Shown here: positions 1-9,984 of the stretch, piece after piece
How the letters are laid out: each line of letters starts with the position of its first letter
Position numbering within the stretch: position 1 is the stretch's first letter
DNA from: Pseudoduganella guangdongensis
GTDB taxonomy: Bacteria; Pseudomonadota; Gammaproteobacteria; Burkholderiales; Burkholderiaceae_D
Assembly: GCF_009857475.1 (NCBI RefSeq)
Contig: NZ_WWCJ01000005.1
Coordinates: 124,001 to 188,000 of the forward strand
Reading direction: 5' to 3'
DNA length: 64,000 nt
The notes under the pieces: model-generated
The model's input: the letters and a program-made list of their open reading frames with translations, nothing else
Databases searched by the model: none
What the model was told of the DNA's origin: nothing
Position numbers and translations under genes: made by a program

Positions 1-818
<818 letters not shown>

Positions 819-883
819 TTAGTATGTCTCGTATATGGGGTGGGGCGCGGATGCTACAAGTCGGCGCCGCCGGGCAAACCGAG

Positions 884-910
884 ATTATAAGCGAACACCC
901 TTTGGCCCAA
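884..910 (-). promoter_or_regulatory. Candidate sigma-70 promoter of trxB
   Basis: On the minus strand a perfect TATAAT (complement of 884-889) is preceded by TTGGGC (complement of 905-910) with a 15-base spacer, shorter than the optimal 17. It lies 84 bases upstream of the trxB start within the trxB-ftsK divergent region. The -10 is seen directly; the -35 assignment is inference. Confidence 0.45.
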
Positions 911-965
911 CTAATAGCTTAGAATAAGCGCAATATGGAATTTTTGCATCCAAGCAACCCGTCGA

Positions 966-3353
966 ATGAGTAAGAAGAGTCAAGAGACAACTTCTGGTTA
1001 CACTCGCAATGTTACCGAACGCCAGCCTTTGCCGAACCGGCTGGTGCGCCTGCTGTCCGAAGCGCGATTTTTCGCGCTGTTTGTCGTTTGCCTGTACTTC
1101 ATCCTGATTTTAGCCAGTTATAACCGGCATGACCCGGGCTGGTCGCATAACAATGTGGTGGCGCAGGTCTACAACCTGGGCGGCCGCGGCGGCGCCTGGC
1201 TGTCGGATTTGATGCTGTTCATCTTCGGTTTCTCCGCCTGGTGGTGGTGCGTTTATATGCTGCGCGTGGTCTGGCAGGGCTACCGCCGCCTGACCCGCAA
1301 GTTCGTGCTGGAGAAGGAAGAAGATCCTGAGCACCACCAGGTCGGCATCATCCGCGTGATCGGCTTTGGCCTGATGCTGGTCGGCTCCATGGGCTTGGAA
1401 TTCCTGCGCATGTACACCCTCAAGGTGCAGCTGCCGCGCGCGCCGGGCGGCGTGCTGGGCGAGTTGATCGGCCATGGCGCCCATGTGGGCCTGGGCTTTA
1501 CCGGCGCCACCCTGGTGCTGCTGCTCCTGTTCGGCACGGGTTTCAGCCTGTTCTTCCACGTGTCCTGGATGTCGGTGGCCGAAAAGATCGGCGAGGGCAT
1601 CGAGCTGGGTATCGACTGGTTCCGCGCCCGCATGGAGATGCGCGAAGACCGCCGCCAGGGCGACGTCGCCGTGGTGCAGCGCGAGGAAAAGGTCGTCAAG
1701 GAACGCGTCAAGCACGAAGAGAAGCATCCGAAGCCGGCCGACCTGCCGCCGGAGGCCCCGCCGCCGCCTATCGTCAAGATCGAGCCGCAGATGACCCAGG
1801 TGGTGCAGTCCGAGCGCGCCATCAAGGAAAAGCAGGGTGCCCTGTTCCAGGAAATCGAAAATACCGACCTGCCGCCGCTGTCGCTGCTGGACGACGCGCC
1901 GCCGCAGCAGGAAACCGTGGCGGTGGAAACGCTGGAATTCACCAGCCGCCTGATCGAGAAAAAGCTGTCCGACTTTGGCGTGGAAGCCAAGGTGGTCGCC
2001 GCCTATCCGGGTCCCGTCGTGACCCGCTACGAGATCGAGCCTGCCACCGGCGTCAAGGGCAGCCAGATCGTCAACCTGGCGCGCGACCTGGCGCGTTCGC
2101 TGTCGCTGACCTCCATCCGCGTGGTCGAGACCATCCCTGGCAAGAACTATATGGCGCTGGAGCTGCCGAATCCTAAGCGCCAGATCGTGCGCCTGACCGA
2201 GATTCTCGGCTCCAAGATCTATAACGACAATGCGTCGCCACTGACCGTGGCGCTGGGTAAGGACATCGCCGGCAAGCCGGTGGTGGCCGACCTGGCCAAG
2301 ATGCCGCACTTGCTGGTGGCGGGCACCACCGGCTCCGGTAAGTCGGTCGGTATTAACGCCACCATCCTGTCGCTGCTGTACAAAGCCGACCCGCATGATG
2401 TGCGCATGATCCTGATCGACCCGAAAATGCTGGAGATGTCGGTCTACGAAGGCATTCCGCACCTGCTGGCGCCGGTGGTGACCGACATGCGCCAGGCCGG
2501 CCATGCCCTGAACTGGGCGGTGAACGAAATGGAGCGCCGCTACAAGCTGATGTCCAAGCTGGGCGTGCGTAACCTGGCCGGCTACAACGCCAAGATCGCC
2601 GAAGCGGCCAAGCGCGAAGAGAAGATCCCGAACCCGTTCTCGATCACCCCTGACGCGCCGGAGCCTTTGGAAAAATTGCCAACCATCGTCATCATCATCG
2701 ACGAGCTGGCCGACCTGATGATGGTGGTCGGTAAGAAGGTGGAAGAACTGATCGCCCGTATCGCCCAAAAGGCGCGCGCGGCCGGCCTGCACTTGATTTT
2801 GGCGACCCAGCGCCCATCTGTGGACGTGATTACTGGCCTGATCAAGGCGAATATCCCGACCCGTATCGCGTTCCAGGTATCGTCCAAGATCGACTCGCGC
2901 ACCATTCTTGACCAGATGGGGGCGGAAGCCCTGCTGGGTATGGGTGACATGTTGTACATGCCGCCTGGAACCGGCCTGCCGGTGCGTGTGCACGGGGCCT
3001 TTGTCTCCGACGACGAAGTGCACCGCGTGGTGAGCCACCTGAAAGCCCAGGGCGAACCGAATTACATCGAAGGCATCCTGGAAGGCGGCACGCTGGAAGA
3101 GGGCGGCGGCGACGGCGCCATGGCCGGCGGTGGCGGCGAGGGCGGCGGCGAGTCCGACCCGATGTACGACCAGGCCGTGCAAGTGGTGCTGAAGCACCGC
3201 AAAGCTTCGATCTCGCTGGTGCAGCGCCACCTGCGCATCGGCTACAACCGGGCCGCGCGCCTGCTGGAGCAGATGGAGAACAGCGGCGTGGTATCGGCCA
3301 TGCAATCGAACGGCAACCGCGAAATCATCGCGCCTACCGCCTCGGCGGAATAA
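966..3353 (+). CDS. ftsK: DNA translocase FtsK
   Basis: This septum-anchored, ATP-driven DNA pump segregates the chromosome terminus and activates XerCD at dif. The protein has 795 residues. The first ~200 hold about four hydrophobic segments (the membrane anchor), followed by a short charged, proline-rich linker (~225-300). The motor has an alpha subdomain from ~310, a Walker [10 protein letters not shown] with K459, and a Walker [14 protein letters not shown] with D579/E580. Next comes a glycine-rich hinge (~710-730), then the winged-helix gamma domain that reads KOPS (~735-785, [20 protein letters not shown]). The linker is much shorter than in E. coli FtsK, which is usual for the SpoIIIE/FtsK proteins of this group. 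No clear Shine-Dalgarno precedes ATG 966. lolA follows after 8 bases, so the two are probably co-transcribed. Confidence 0.97.
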   Translation: MSKKSQETTSGYTRNVTERQPLPNRLVRLLSEARFFALFVVCLYFILILASYNRHDPGWSHNNVVAQVYNLGGRGGAWLSDLMLFIFGFSAWWWCVYMLRVVWQGYRRLTRKFVLEKEEDPEHHQVGIIRVIGFGLMLVGSMGLEFLRMYTLKVQLPRAPGGVLGELIGHGAHVGLGFTGATLVLLLLFGTGFSLFFHVSWMSVAEKIGEGIELGIDWFRARMEMREDRRQGDVAVVQREEKVVKERVKHEEKHPKPADLPPEAPPPPIVKIEPQMTQVVQSERAIKEKQGALFQEIENTDLPPLSLLDDAPPQQETVAVETLEFTSRLIEKKLSDFGVEAKVVAAYPGPVVTRYEIEPATGVKGSQIVNLARDLARSLSLTSIRVVETIPGKNYMALELPNPKRQIVRLTEILGSKIYNDNASPLTVALGKDIAGKPVVADLAKMPHLLVAGTTGSGKSVGINATILSLLYKADPHDVRMILIDPKMLEMSVYEGIPHLLAPVVTDMRQAGHALNWAVNEMERRYKLMSKLGVRNLAGYNAKIAEAAKREEKIPNPFSITPDAPEPLEKLPTIVIIIDELADLMMVVGKKVEELIARIAQKARAAGLHLILATQRPSVDVITGLIKANIPTRIAFQVSSKIDSRTILDQMGAEALLGMGDMLYMPPGTGLPVRVHGAFVSDDEVHRVVSHLKAQGEPNYIEGILEGGTLEEGGGDGAMAGGGGEGGGESDPMYDQAVQVVLKHRKASISLVQRHLRIGYNRAARLLEQMENSGVVSAMQSNGNREIIAPTASAE

Positions 3354-3361
3354 GGAATTCT

Positions 3362-3979
3362 ATGAAACACAACAAATTCGCGGCGGCCCTGGCCGCCGGC
3401 CTGCTCTTTGCAAGCAGCGCCAGCGCTGCAGCGCTGGACCAGTTCAAGACCTTTGTCGCCAGCACCAAGGCCGCCAAGGGCGAGTTCACGCAAAAAGTCG
3501 TGGCGCAGGGCGGCAAGGACAAGCAATCGTCCGGCAGCTTCACCTTCGCCCGTCCCGGCAAATTCATCTGGAGCTATGTCAAGCCTTTCGAACAGGTGCT
3601 GCAGGCCGACGGCGAACAGCTCTTCATCTACGACAAGGACTTGAACCAGGTCACGGTGCGCAAGCTGGGCGACGCCCTGGGCTCCTCGCCGGCCGCCATC
3701 CTGTTCGGCTCCAACGACCTGGAAAAGAACTTCACCCTGTCCGATGCGGGCAGCCGCGACGGCCTGGAATGGCTGAAAGCCACCCCCAAGTCCAAGGATT
3801 CCAGCTTCGAGCAAATCCTGATCGGTTTGAGGAACGGCACCCCGGAAGCGATGGAGCTGAAAGACAGTTTCGGCCAGACTTCCATCCTGTCGTTCAAGAA
3901 GTTTGAAAAAAATCCAGCGCTGAATGCAGCAAGCTTTAAATTTGTCATGCCAAAGGGTGCGGACGTCATCAACAATTAA
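3362..3979 (+). CDS. lolA: Outer-membrane lipoprotein carrier protein LolA
   Basis: This periplasmic chaperone takes lipoproteins from LolCDE and hands them to LolB at the outer membrane. The 205-residue length is normal. A cleavable signal peptide covers about residues 1-22 ([19 protein letters not shown], then ASA-A). The mature part begins with [11 protein letters not shown] and carries the family segments [46 protein letters not shown] and the typical LxFxxF C-terminal pattern ([16 protein letters not shown]). The gene sits between ftsK and rarA, a conserved trio in beta- and gammaproteobacteria. rarA follows after 6 bases. Confidence 0.95.
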   Translation: MKHNKFAAALAAGLLFASSASAAALDQFKTFVASTKAAKGEFTQKVVAQGGKDKQSSGSFTFARPGKFIWSYVKPFEQVLQADGEQLFIYDKDLNQVTVRKLGDALGSSPAAILFGSNDLEKNFTLSDAGSRDGLEWLKATPKSKDSSFEQILIGLRNGTPEAMELKDSFGQTSILSFKKFEKNPALNAASFKFVMPKGADVINN

Positions 3980-3985
3980 GGAATC

Positions 3986-5293
3986 ATGATGACGCAAGAC
4001 CTGTTCGCCCCCGAGCCCACCCCGCCCCTGGCCGAAGCGCTGCGCCCGCACACTGTGGCGGACGTGATCGGCCAGAGCCACCTGCTGGGCGAAGGCAAGC
4101 CGCTCAACCTGCTATTCAAGTCCGGCAAGCCGCACTCCATGATCCTGTGGGGGCCGCCGGGCGTCGGCAAGACCACGCTGGCCCGCCTGAGCGCGCGTGC
4201 CTTCGACTGTGAATTCATCGCCATTTCGGCCGTGCTGGGCGGGGTCAAGGATATCCGCGCCGCCATCGAACAGGCGGAACAGTTCGTCGCCAACGGCAAG
4301 CAGACCATCCTCTTCATCGACGAGATCCACCGCTTCAACAAGGCGCAGCAGGACGCGCTGCTGCCGTATGTGGAATCGGGCCTGGTGACCCTGATCGGCG
4401 CCACCACCGAGAACCCTTCGTTCGAAGTGAACTCGGCGCTGCTGTCGCGTGCCCAGGTCTACGTGCTGAAAGCGCTGACGGAAGAGGAAATGCGCCAGCT
4501 GCTGGCGCGCGCCCGCCAACGCTCCATGCCCGACCTGGAGTTCGACGAACTGGCCATCGACACCTTGATCGGTTACGCCGACGGCGACGCGCGCCGCTTC
4601 CTGAACCTGCTGGAACAGACCAAGACCGCCGCCGCCACCGCCCGCACCGACAAGGTCACCGGCGACTTCGTGCAGAACGCGCTGACGCTGAACGCGCGCC
4701 GCTTCGACAAGGGTGGCGACAACTTCTACGACCAGATCTCGGCCCTGCACAAATCCGTGCGCGGCTCCAACCCGGACGGCGCCCTGTACTGGTTCTGCCG
4801 CATGATCGACGGCGGCGCCGACCCGCGCTACCTGTCGCGCCGCATCGTACGCATGGCGTGGGAAGATATCGGCCTGGCCGACCCGCGCGCCCTGACCATG
4901 GCCAACGACGCCGCCGCCACTTACGAACGGCTGGGCTCCCCGGAAGGCGAGCTGGCCCTGGCCCAGGCCGTGATCTACCTGGCCGTGGCCGCCAAGAGCA
5001 ACGCCGGCTACAACGCCTACAACGCCGCCATGGCCTTTGTGCGCCGTGACAAGTCGCGCGAAGTGCCGGTCCACTTACGTAATGCCCCTACCAAGCTCAT
5101 GAAAGAGCTCGGCTACGGCCACGAATACCGCTACGCCCACGACGAACCCGACGCCTATGCCGCCGGGGAAACCTACTTGCCAGACGGCATGGCAGAGCCA
5201 GGCTGGTACCAACCGGTGCCGCGTGGCCTGGAAAGCAAGATTGCCGAAAAACTGCTGTATTTACGCGAACTGGATCGAAAAGCCCGTAAGTAA
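3986..5293 (+). CDS. rarA: Replication-associated recombination protein RarA (MgsA), AAA+ ATPase
   Basis: This AAA+ ATPase acts at stalled or gapped replication forks and belongs to the clamp-loader-like Werner-helicase-interacting-protein family. The 435-residue length is typical. Visible motifs are the N-terminal [15 protein letters not shown] box, Walker [12 protein letters not shown] (K62), Walker [17 protein letters not shown] (~residues 108-123), sensor 1 [13 protein letters not shown] and [13 protein letters not shown]. The C-terminal tetramerisation region includes the family signature [18 protein letters not shown] and [10 protein letters not shown]. Two adjacent ATGs (3986, 3989) are possible starts. 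It is co-directional with lolA after 6 bases. Confidence 0.96.
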   Translation: MMTQDLFAPEPTPPLAEALRPHTVADVIGQSHLLGEGKPLNLLFKSGKPHSMILWGPPGVGKTTLARLSARAFDCEFIAISAVLGGVKDIRAAIEQAEQFVANGKQTILFIDEIHRFNKAQQDALLPYVESGLVTLIGATTENPSFEVNSALLSRAQVYVLKALTEEEMRQLLARARQRSMPDLEFDELAIDTLIGYADGDARRFLNLLEQTKTAAATARTDKVTGDFVQNALTLNARRFDKGGDNFYDQISALHKSVRGSNPDGALYWFCRMIDGGADPRYLSRRIVRMAWEDIGLADPRALTMANDAAATYERLGSPEGELALAQAVIYLAVAAKSNAGYNAYNAAMAFVRRDKSREVPVHLRNAPTKLMKELGYGHEYRYAHDEPDAYAAGETYLPDGMAEPGWYQPVPRGLESKIAEKLLYLRELDRKARK

Positions 5294-5357
5294 GTCCTTT
5301 ACTTTGCGCATTTCCCTGCGTTACGATGTTGTTAAGATTTTAATATCGGAGGGCGGG

Positions 5358-6089
5358 ATGGCAGAGCGTCTGACAGTTGATGGGGTAACCATCCATGTGG
5401 ATGGTGCAGGGGAAGAAGTCATTATGATGATCCACGGCTGGCCGTACGACCGCAGCCTGTGGGACGCCCAGGTGGCGGCGTTTTCGCCCACCTATCGCTG
5501 CGTACGGTTCAGTTTTCCCAGCCAGCGCGCCAAGTCGAGCCACCGCCTGGATGAAATCACCCAGATGTACGCCGACACCGTGCTGGCCGTGAATGGCGGC
5601 CGCCCGGTTATCCTCATGCTGAGCGACTGGGGTTGTATTTTCGGCTACCAGTTCGCGCTGCGCTACCCCGAGCTGGTCAGCCGTGTGATCGGCGTCGGCA
5701 TCGGCGGCTCCAGCCAAGTCACCTACCGCGCCTCGCTCGACTGGAAAACCCGACTTAAGCTGGCCTTCGCCCACCGCCGCCTGAACGCCGCCACGCGCAG
5801 CAGCCGCGAAGCGCGCGAAGCCTGCTCCCGCCTGCAACTGCCGCACGCCATTACCTGGCTGCGCGCCAGCCAGCCCACCATGGGCGCGCTGCCGTTCAAG
5901 CTGCGCTGGCCCATGCTCTACATCTACGGCAAGCGCAAGCCATTCCCCTTCCACACCCGCAGTTTCGAGCAAGCCGTCCAGGCCAAGCCGGACAGCCAGG
6001 TGATCGCCTTCCGCAGCGGCCACTGGGTCATGCGCGAGCAGCCGGAAGCGTTTAACAGCGCCGTGCTGGGATGGTTGAAGGGCGCCTAA
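5358..6089 (+). CDS. Alpha/beta hydrolase with Asp-type nucleophile elbow
   Basis: A 243-residue alpha/beta-hydrolase fold protein without a signal peptide, hence probably cytoplasmic. I chose ATG 5358 because a GGAGGG Shine-Dalgarno lies just upstream and the fold begins there; the open frame continues upstream inside rarA, but that part looks unrelated. HGWPYDRSLW (H26) is the oxyanion-hole HGxP motif. The elbow reads LMLSDWG, with D90 in the place of the usual Ser, as in epoxide hydrolases and haloalkane dehalogenases (D-W-G). The catalytic His is likely H222 in SGHWVMREQPEAF, again the epoxide-hydrolase style ending. I cannot identify the acid residue or the paired cap tyrosines, so the substrate is unknown. 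Downstream of rarA by 64 bases. Confidence 0.75.
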   Translation: MAERLTVDGVTIHVDGAGEEVIMMIHGWPYDRSLWDAQVAAFSPTYRCVRFSFPSQRAKSSHRLDEITQMYADTVLAVNGGRPVILMLSDWGCIFGYQFALRYPELVSRVIGVGIGGSSQVTYRASLDWKTRLKLAFAHRRLNAATRSSREAREACSRLQLPHAITWLRASQPTMGALPFKLRWPMLYIYGKRKPFPFHTRSFEQAVQAKPDSQVIAFRSGHWVMREQPEAFNSAVLGWLKGA

Positions 6090-6212
6090 AACGCCGTTCA
6101 TTCCGCATTTTTGGCAGTTCGTCGCAAGGCCAGGGCAGGGCAGGGAGGCTTTAGGTACAGTGTAACCATGGAAGCACGGAAGTACTTAAACACTGACCTG
6201 AAGGAGAACATC

Positions 6213-6410
6213 ATGAAAGCCCTGAAAAACTTTGAAGCCGTTTTCGTTGTCGCCGCCGCCCTGGGCATCGTCACCAGCTACGCCACCGCCACCACGCCAG
6301 TGCTGTACGTGGCCGCTGACCCGGTGGTCGCCAAAGCCGACGCCAACATCCCAACCGTGGTGGTGGCCGCCAAGCGCCTGACCGCCGCGGAAAAAGCCGC
6401 CCTGATCTGA
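6213..6410 (+). CDS. Small exported protein of unknown function (65 aa)
   Basis: A 65-residue protein with a hydrophobic N-terminus (MKALKNFEAVFVVAAALGIV) that looks like a signal peptide or single membrane anchor, followed by an Ala/Val-rich segment ending VVVAAKRLTAAEKAALI. ATG 6213 is preceded by AAGGAG at a normal distance; an upstream in-frame extension to 6111 lacks such a site and looks non-coding. The mature part would be only ~40 residues. I do not recognise the family. It sits alone between the hydrolase and serS and is followed at once by a long-loop hairpin. Confidence 0.65.
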   Translation: MKALKNFEAVFVVAAALGIVTSYATATTPVLYVAADPVVAKADANIPTVVVAAKRLTAAEKAALI

Positions 6411-6411
6411 G

Positions 6412-6450
6412 AGCACAACGCCGGAGGGCTTAAAACTCAGTCGTTGTGCT
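6412..6450. repeat. 9-bp inverted repeat with 21-base loop after the small exported gene
   Basis: AGCACAACG at 6412-6420 is perfectly complementary to CGTTGTGCT at 6442-6450. The stem starts two bases after the stop codon of the preceding gene and ends just before the serS promoter region. There is no T-run behind it, so a classical intrinsic terminator is not supported; it may be an mRNA 3'-end stabiliser. Confidence 0.45.
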
Positions 6451-6457
6451 GTCAACT

Positions 6458-6466
6458 TGGTACAAT
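6458..6466 (+). promoter_or_regulatory. Candidate extended -10 promoter of serS
   Basis: TGGTACAAT (TGn followed by TACAAT at 6461-6466) lies 40 bases upstream of the serS ATG. No convincing -35 is seen at 16-18 bases, which fits an extended -10 promoter. Assignment is inference. Confidence 0.4.
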
Positions 6467-6481
6467 TGCCCCTTTCGATAA

Positions 6482-7795
<1,314 letters not shown>

Positions 7796-7805
7796 AGTTA
7801 AAAAT

Positions 7806-7830
7806 AGCCCTTCCATTTTTTCGAAGGGCT
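7806..7830 (+). terminator. Hairpin after serS
   Basis: AGCCCTTC (7806-7813) pairs perfectly with GAAGGGCT (7823-7830) around a 9-base T-rich loop. It starts 10 bases after the serS stop codon. The T-run is in the loop rather than behind the stem, so termination strength is uncertain. The region also overlaps the probable tRNA-Ser promoter. Confidence 0.5.
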
Positions 7831-7838
7831 GCTATAAT
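7811..7838 (+). promoter_or_regulatory. Probable promoter of tRNA-Ser
   Basis: A perfect -10 TATAAT lies at 7833-7838, about 40 bases before the mature tRNA. A weak -35 (TTCCAT, 7811-7816) is 16 bases upstream and falls inside the serS hairpin, so hairpin and promoter share sequence. Confidence 0.55.
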
Positions 7839-7877
7839 CTTGGCTCTCAACGGCGACCACCGTTAAATGCAGTACCT

Positions 7878-7970
<93 letters not shown>

Positions 7971-7976
7971 ACACTG

Positions 7977-8013
7977 AAAAAGCCCCGACGCAAATCGGGG
8001 CTTTTTCTTTTTC
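7977..8013 (+). terminator. Intrinsic terminator of tRNA-Ser
   Basis: AAAAAGCCCCGA (7977-7988) and TCGGGGCTTTTT (7995-8006) form a perfect 12-bp stem with a 6-base loop, followed by further T-rich sequence. This is a textbook Rho-independent terminator, partly bidirectional because of the A-run on the other side. Confidence 0.9.
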
Positions 8014-8024
8014 CACGGTGCCAA

Positions 8025-8052
8025 AACCGGTGCCAGGTCTGTCATTCGGACA
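8025..8052 (+). repeat. Left 28-bp inverted repeat of the RAYT element
   Basis: Begins AACCGGTGCCAGGTCTGTCA and ends TTCGGACA; identical to the reverse complement of 9041-9068. It starts 12 bases after the T-run of the tRNA terminator. A short partial direct repeat CGGTGCCA also occurs just before it (8016-8023). Confidence 0.9.
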
Positions 8053-8076
8053 GCCGGTGCGCACCTTTGATATTTC

Positions 8077-8928
8077 TCAAGGTGCTTCGCTCGTAATTGT
8101 GAAGGCGGCGATCGCACGGCTCACGGTTTTGACGGAGACGCGGGCATGCCTTGCAATTTCCGGCATCGAGTACCCGAGCGACATATAGGCGCGGGCCATC
8201 GCCTCTTTCGGATTGCTGTATTCGCTGAAGTATTCGGCCAGTGGGCGCACCACCGCGCGCCGCTGCACGCGCTTGATTTCGAAAGGGTTTTCTGGAAGCG
8301 CGCGGCCAACGATGCGCGCCGTGAACTCCGGATCGCCGAGAATTAGCTCGCCACTTACTTTGGCTAGGGGGCTCGTGCCGTCGATGCCCGCCAGGACGAA
8401 GTCTTTGTACTCCCGCCTTGCCACGACCAGGTCGCCACCGAATTTCTCCAGCACCTCGCCCGACCGAAGCCACCCTGGTGAATCGACAATGCCCATCTTC
8501 GCGCCATAGCTGCTCCACGCCCACTCACTTGGATCGGCAACCAGCTTTGCGCGCACCGGATTCAACTCAATGTAGCGCGTGAGCTCCAATAGGTATAGCT
8601 CGCTTTGGCACAGGATCGCCTTATAGCGCCCCTGGAAAACGTGGCCGACCAGCCCATGTGCGCGATTGAAATAGCGCGAATACTTACCGTTGAGGTGGCA
8701 CATGCCGCGCGCCAACCCGCCATGGGGAGCCTTGAGCAAGATGTGGAAGTGATTGCCCATCTGGCAATACGATAAAACGACGAAGCCAAAGCGTTCGCAG
8801 GTTTCTTTTAGGATAGAAAGCCAGGCCAGCCTATCGCTGTCGGAAAGAAAGATCTTGCCACGCCGATCTCCTCGGGAGGTGATGTGGTACAGCGAGTTCT
8901 CCAACTCGAGTCGAAGCGGCCGGTTCAT
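8077..8928 (-). CDS. REP-associated tyrosine transposase (Y1/HUH, IS200-like)
   Basis: A 283-residue protein of the TnpA_REP (RAYT) family, single-strand HUH endonucleases that process REP sequences. I chose the ATG complementary to 8926-8928 because family members begin MxRPxR...YHxxxRG; a longer frame adds 12 residues upstream. The metal-binding HUH motif is GNHFHILL with H60 and H62. The catalytic tyrosine is probably one of Y83/Y86 in GKYSRYFNRAHG, followed by GHVFQGRYKAIL. The family segment YIELNPVRAKLV follows. The C-terminal ~60 residues add a helix-turn-helix-like stretch (YSMPEIARHARVSVKTVSRAI). All key residues are present, so the protein may be active. It is flanked by inverted repeats. 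Confidence 0.9.
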   Translation of the reverse strand: MNRPLRLELENSLYHITSRGDRRGKIFLSDSDRLAWLSILKETCERFGFVVLSYCQMGNHFHILLKAPHGGLARGMCHLNGKYSRYFNRAHGLVGHVFQGRYKAILCQSELYLLELTRYIELNPVRAKLVADPSEWAWSSYGAKMGIVDSPGWLRSGEVLEKFGGDLVVARREYKDFVLAGIDGTSPLAKVSGELILGDPEFTARIVGRALPENPFEIKRVQRRAVVRPLAEYFSEYSNPKEAMARAYMSLGYSMPEIARHARVSVKTVSRAIAAFTITSEAP

Positions 8929-9040
8929 GACTTCGAAGATAGTGCGAAACCCGGCGTGCGCCATTGCGCAGCCACAAGGAATGTGACGAAGTCCTAAATA
9001 TCAGCAAGGGCTTTGATCAGACGCAAAGGTAATGCGGTCG

Positions 9041-9068
9041 TGTCCGAATGACAGACCTGGCACCGGTT
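9041..9068 (-). repeat. Right 28-bp inverted repeat of the RAYT element
   Basis: Starts TGTCCGAATGACAGACCTGG and ends CACCGGTT; the exact reverse complement of 8025-8052. Its final base is the last base of the EAL gene stop codon (complement of 9068-9070). Confidence 0.9.
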
Positions 9069-9850
9069 CAGGGCCAGGCGGCGGGGTCGATACTTGCCAG
9101 GCCTTGGAATACTGGCTTGCTGAACCAGTAGCCCTGCATCAGGGGGATGCCGGCCTGCGCCAGGAATTCGCATTCGGCGCGCGTTTCCACACCCTCTGCC
9201 AGAATCTCGATGCCAAGATCGCGGCACATGGTGGCGATGCTGGCCACGATCACCTGTCGCGGCCGGTGGCTATCGATATTGCGCACCAGGTCCATGTCGA
9301 TCTTGACCAGGTGCGGCTGGTATTCGGCCAGCAGGTTCAAACCTGCGTAGCCTGCGCCAAAGTCATCGATCGCGGTGAGGAAACCGAACCGGCGGTAGGC
9401 GTGGAAGATACTGACCAGGTGAGCCCGGTCCTGCACCCGCTCGCCTTCGGTGACTTCGAAGATGATCCGTTCCAGTGGAAACTTGCATTGTTCGGCGGTT
9501 TCGAACGTGGTGCGTATGCACAGCTCCGGCCGATACACGGCATTGGGCAGGAAATTGATGGACAGCTTTTCCTGCATGCCAAAGCGGGCGGCTGTGGATA
9601 CGGCCTTGATGCGGCATGCCTGGTCGAACTGGTAGCGGTTGCTGTCGTTGACCTGGGCCAGAACGCTGGCGGCGCTTTGCCCTTCCGGGCCGCGCACCAG
9701 CGACTCGTGCGCGTAAATGGTGCGCCGCCGGATGTCGACAATGGGCTGGAAGGCAAACTCGAAGGCGATCTCGCCGGTCTCGCCGCTGCGGCAGCCGGTG
9801 CAAGGCGCAGGCTCGAGCGGCGCGAGGGGTATGGTGTCTCTGGCTTGCAT
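9068..9850 (-). CDS. EAL-domain c-di-GMP phosphodiesterase, single domain
   Basis: A 260-residue stand-alone EAL protein that would hydrolyse c-di-GMP to pGpG in the cytoplasm. Residues 1-28 are a short N-terminal piece with a CTGC cysteine pair; the EAL fold covers ~29-255. The signature reads ESLVRG rather than EALLR, but the other catalytic segments are present: INFLPNA (metal Asn), IFEVTE, AIDDFGAGYAGLN (DDFG loop), LVKIDMDLV (Lys), EILAEGVET and QGYWFSKP. The set looks competent for catalysis. There is no visible sensory domain apart from the Cys-containing N-terminus. Its stop codon shares one base with the transposon inverted repeat. It is divergent from zwf across ~134 bases. Confidence 0.88.
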   Translation of the reverse strand: MQARDTIPLAPLEPAPCTGCRSGETGEIAFEFAFQPIVDIRRRTIYAHESLVRGPEGQSAASVLAQVNDSNRYQFDQACRIKAVSTAARFGMQEKLSINFLPNAVYRPELCIRTTFETAEQCKFPLERIIFEVTEGERVQDRAHLVSIFHAYRRFGFLTAIDDFGAGYAGLNLLAEYQPHLVKIDMDLVRNIDSHRPRQVIVASIATMCRDLGIEILAEGVETRAECEFLAQAGIPLMQGYWFSKPVFQGLASIDPAAWP

Positions 9851-9984
9851 GGTTGGTGTTCTGGTTGGCGTCCGCCGGTAGGGTTGCCTTTATGTTGACA
9901 TAGTTCCTGTGCGCATGCCAGCAGGCGGCGGCAACTTTGAGTATGATAAGAGTTCCTATTTGCAATTTCGACCCCACGCCCGAC

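Larger units (their letters stand above)
8025..9068. mobile_element. RAYT / IS200-like element bounded by 28-bp inverted repeats
   Basis: A 1044-bp unit holding one Y1 (HUH) transposase gene, bounded by a perfect 28-bp inverted repeat (8025-8052 and 9041-9068). It lies exactly between the tRNA-Ser terminator and the last base of the stop codon of the convergent-side EAL gene. REP-associated tyrosine transposases are known to lie between inverted REP sequences, which matches what is seen. No target-site duplication is visible. The base composition looks less GC-rich than its neighbours. Confidence 0.8.

Noticed and set aside
1110..3305. Long minus-strand open frame (731 codons) opposite ftsK
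   Set aside because: It is His/Gln/Ala/Val-rich with no domain or start signal; this is the usual antisense shadow of a GC-rich gene. The plus strand encodes FtsK with all motifs.
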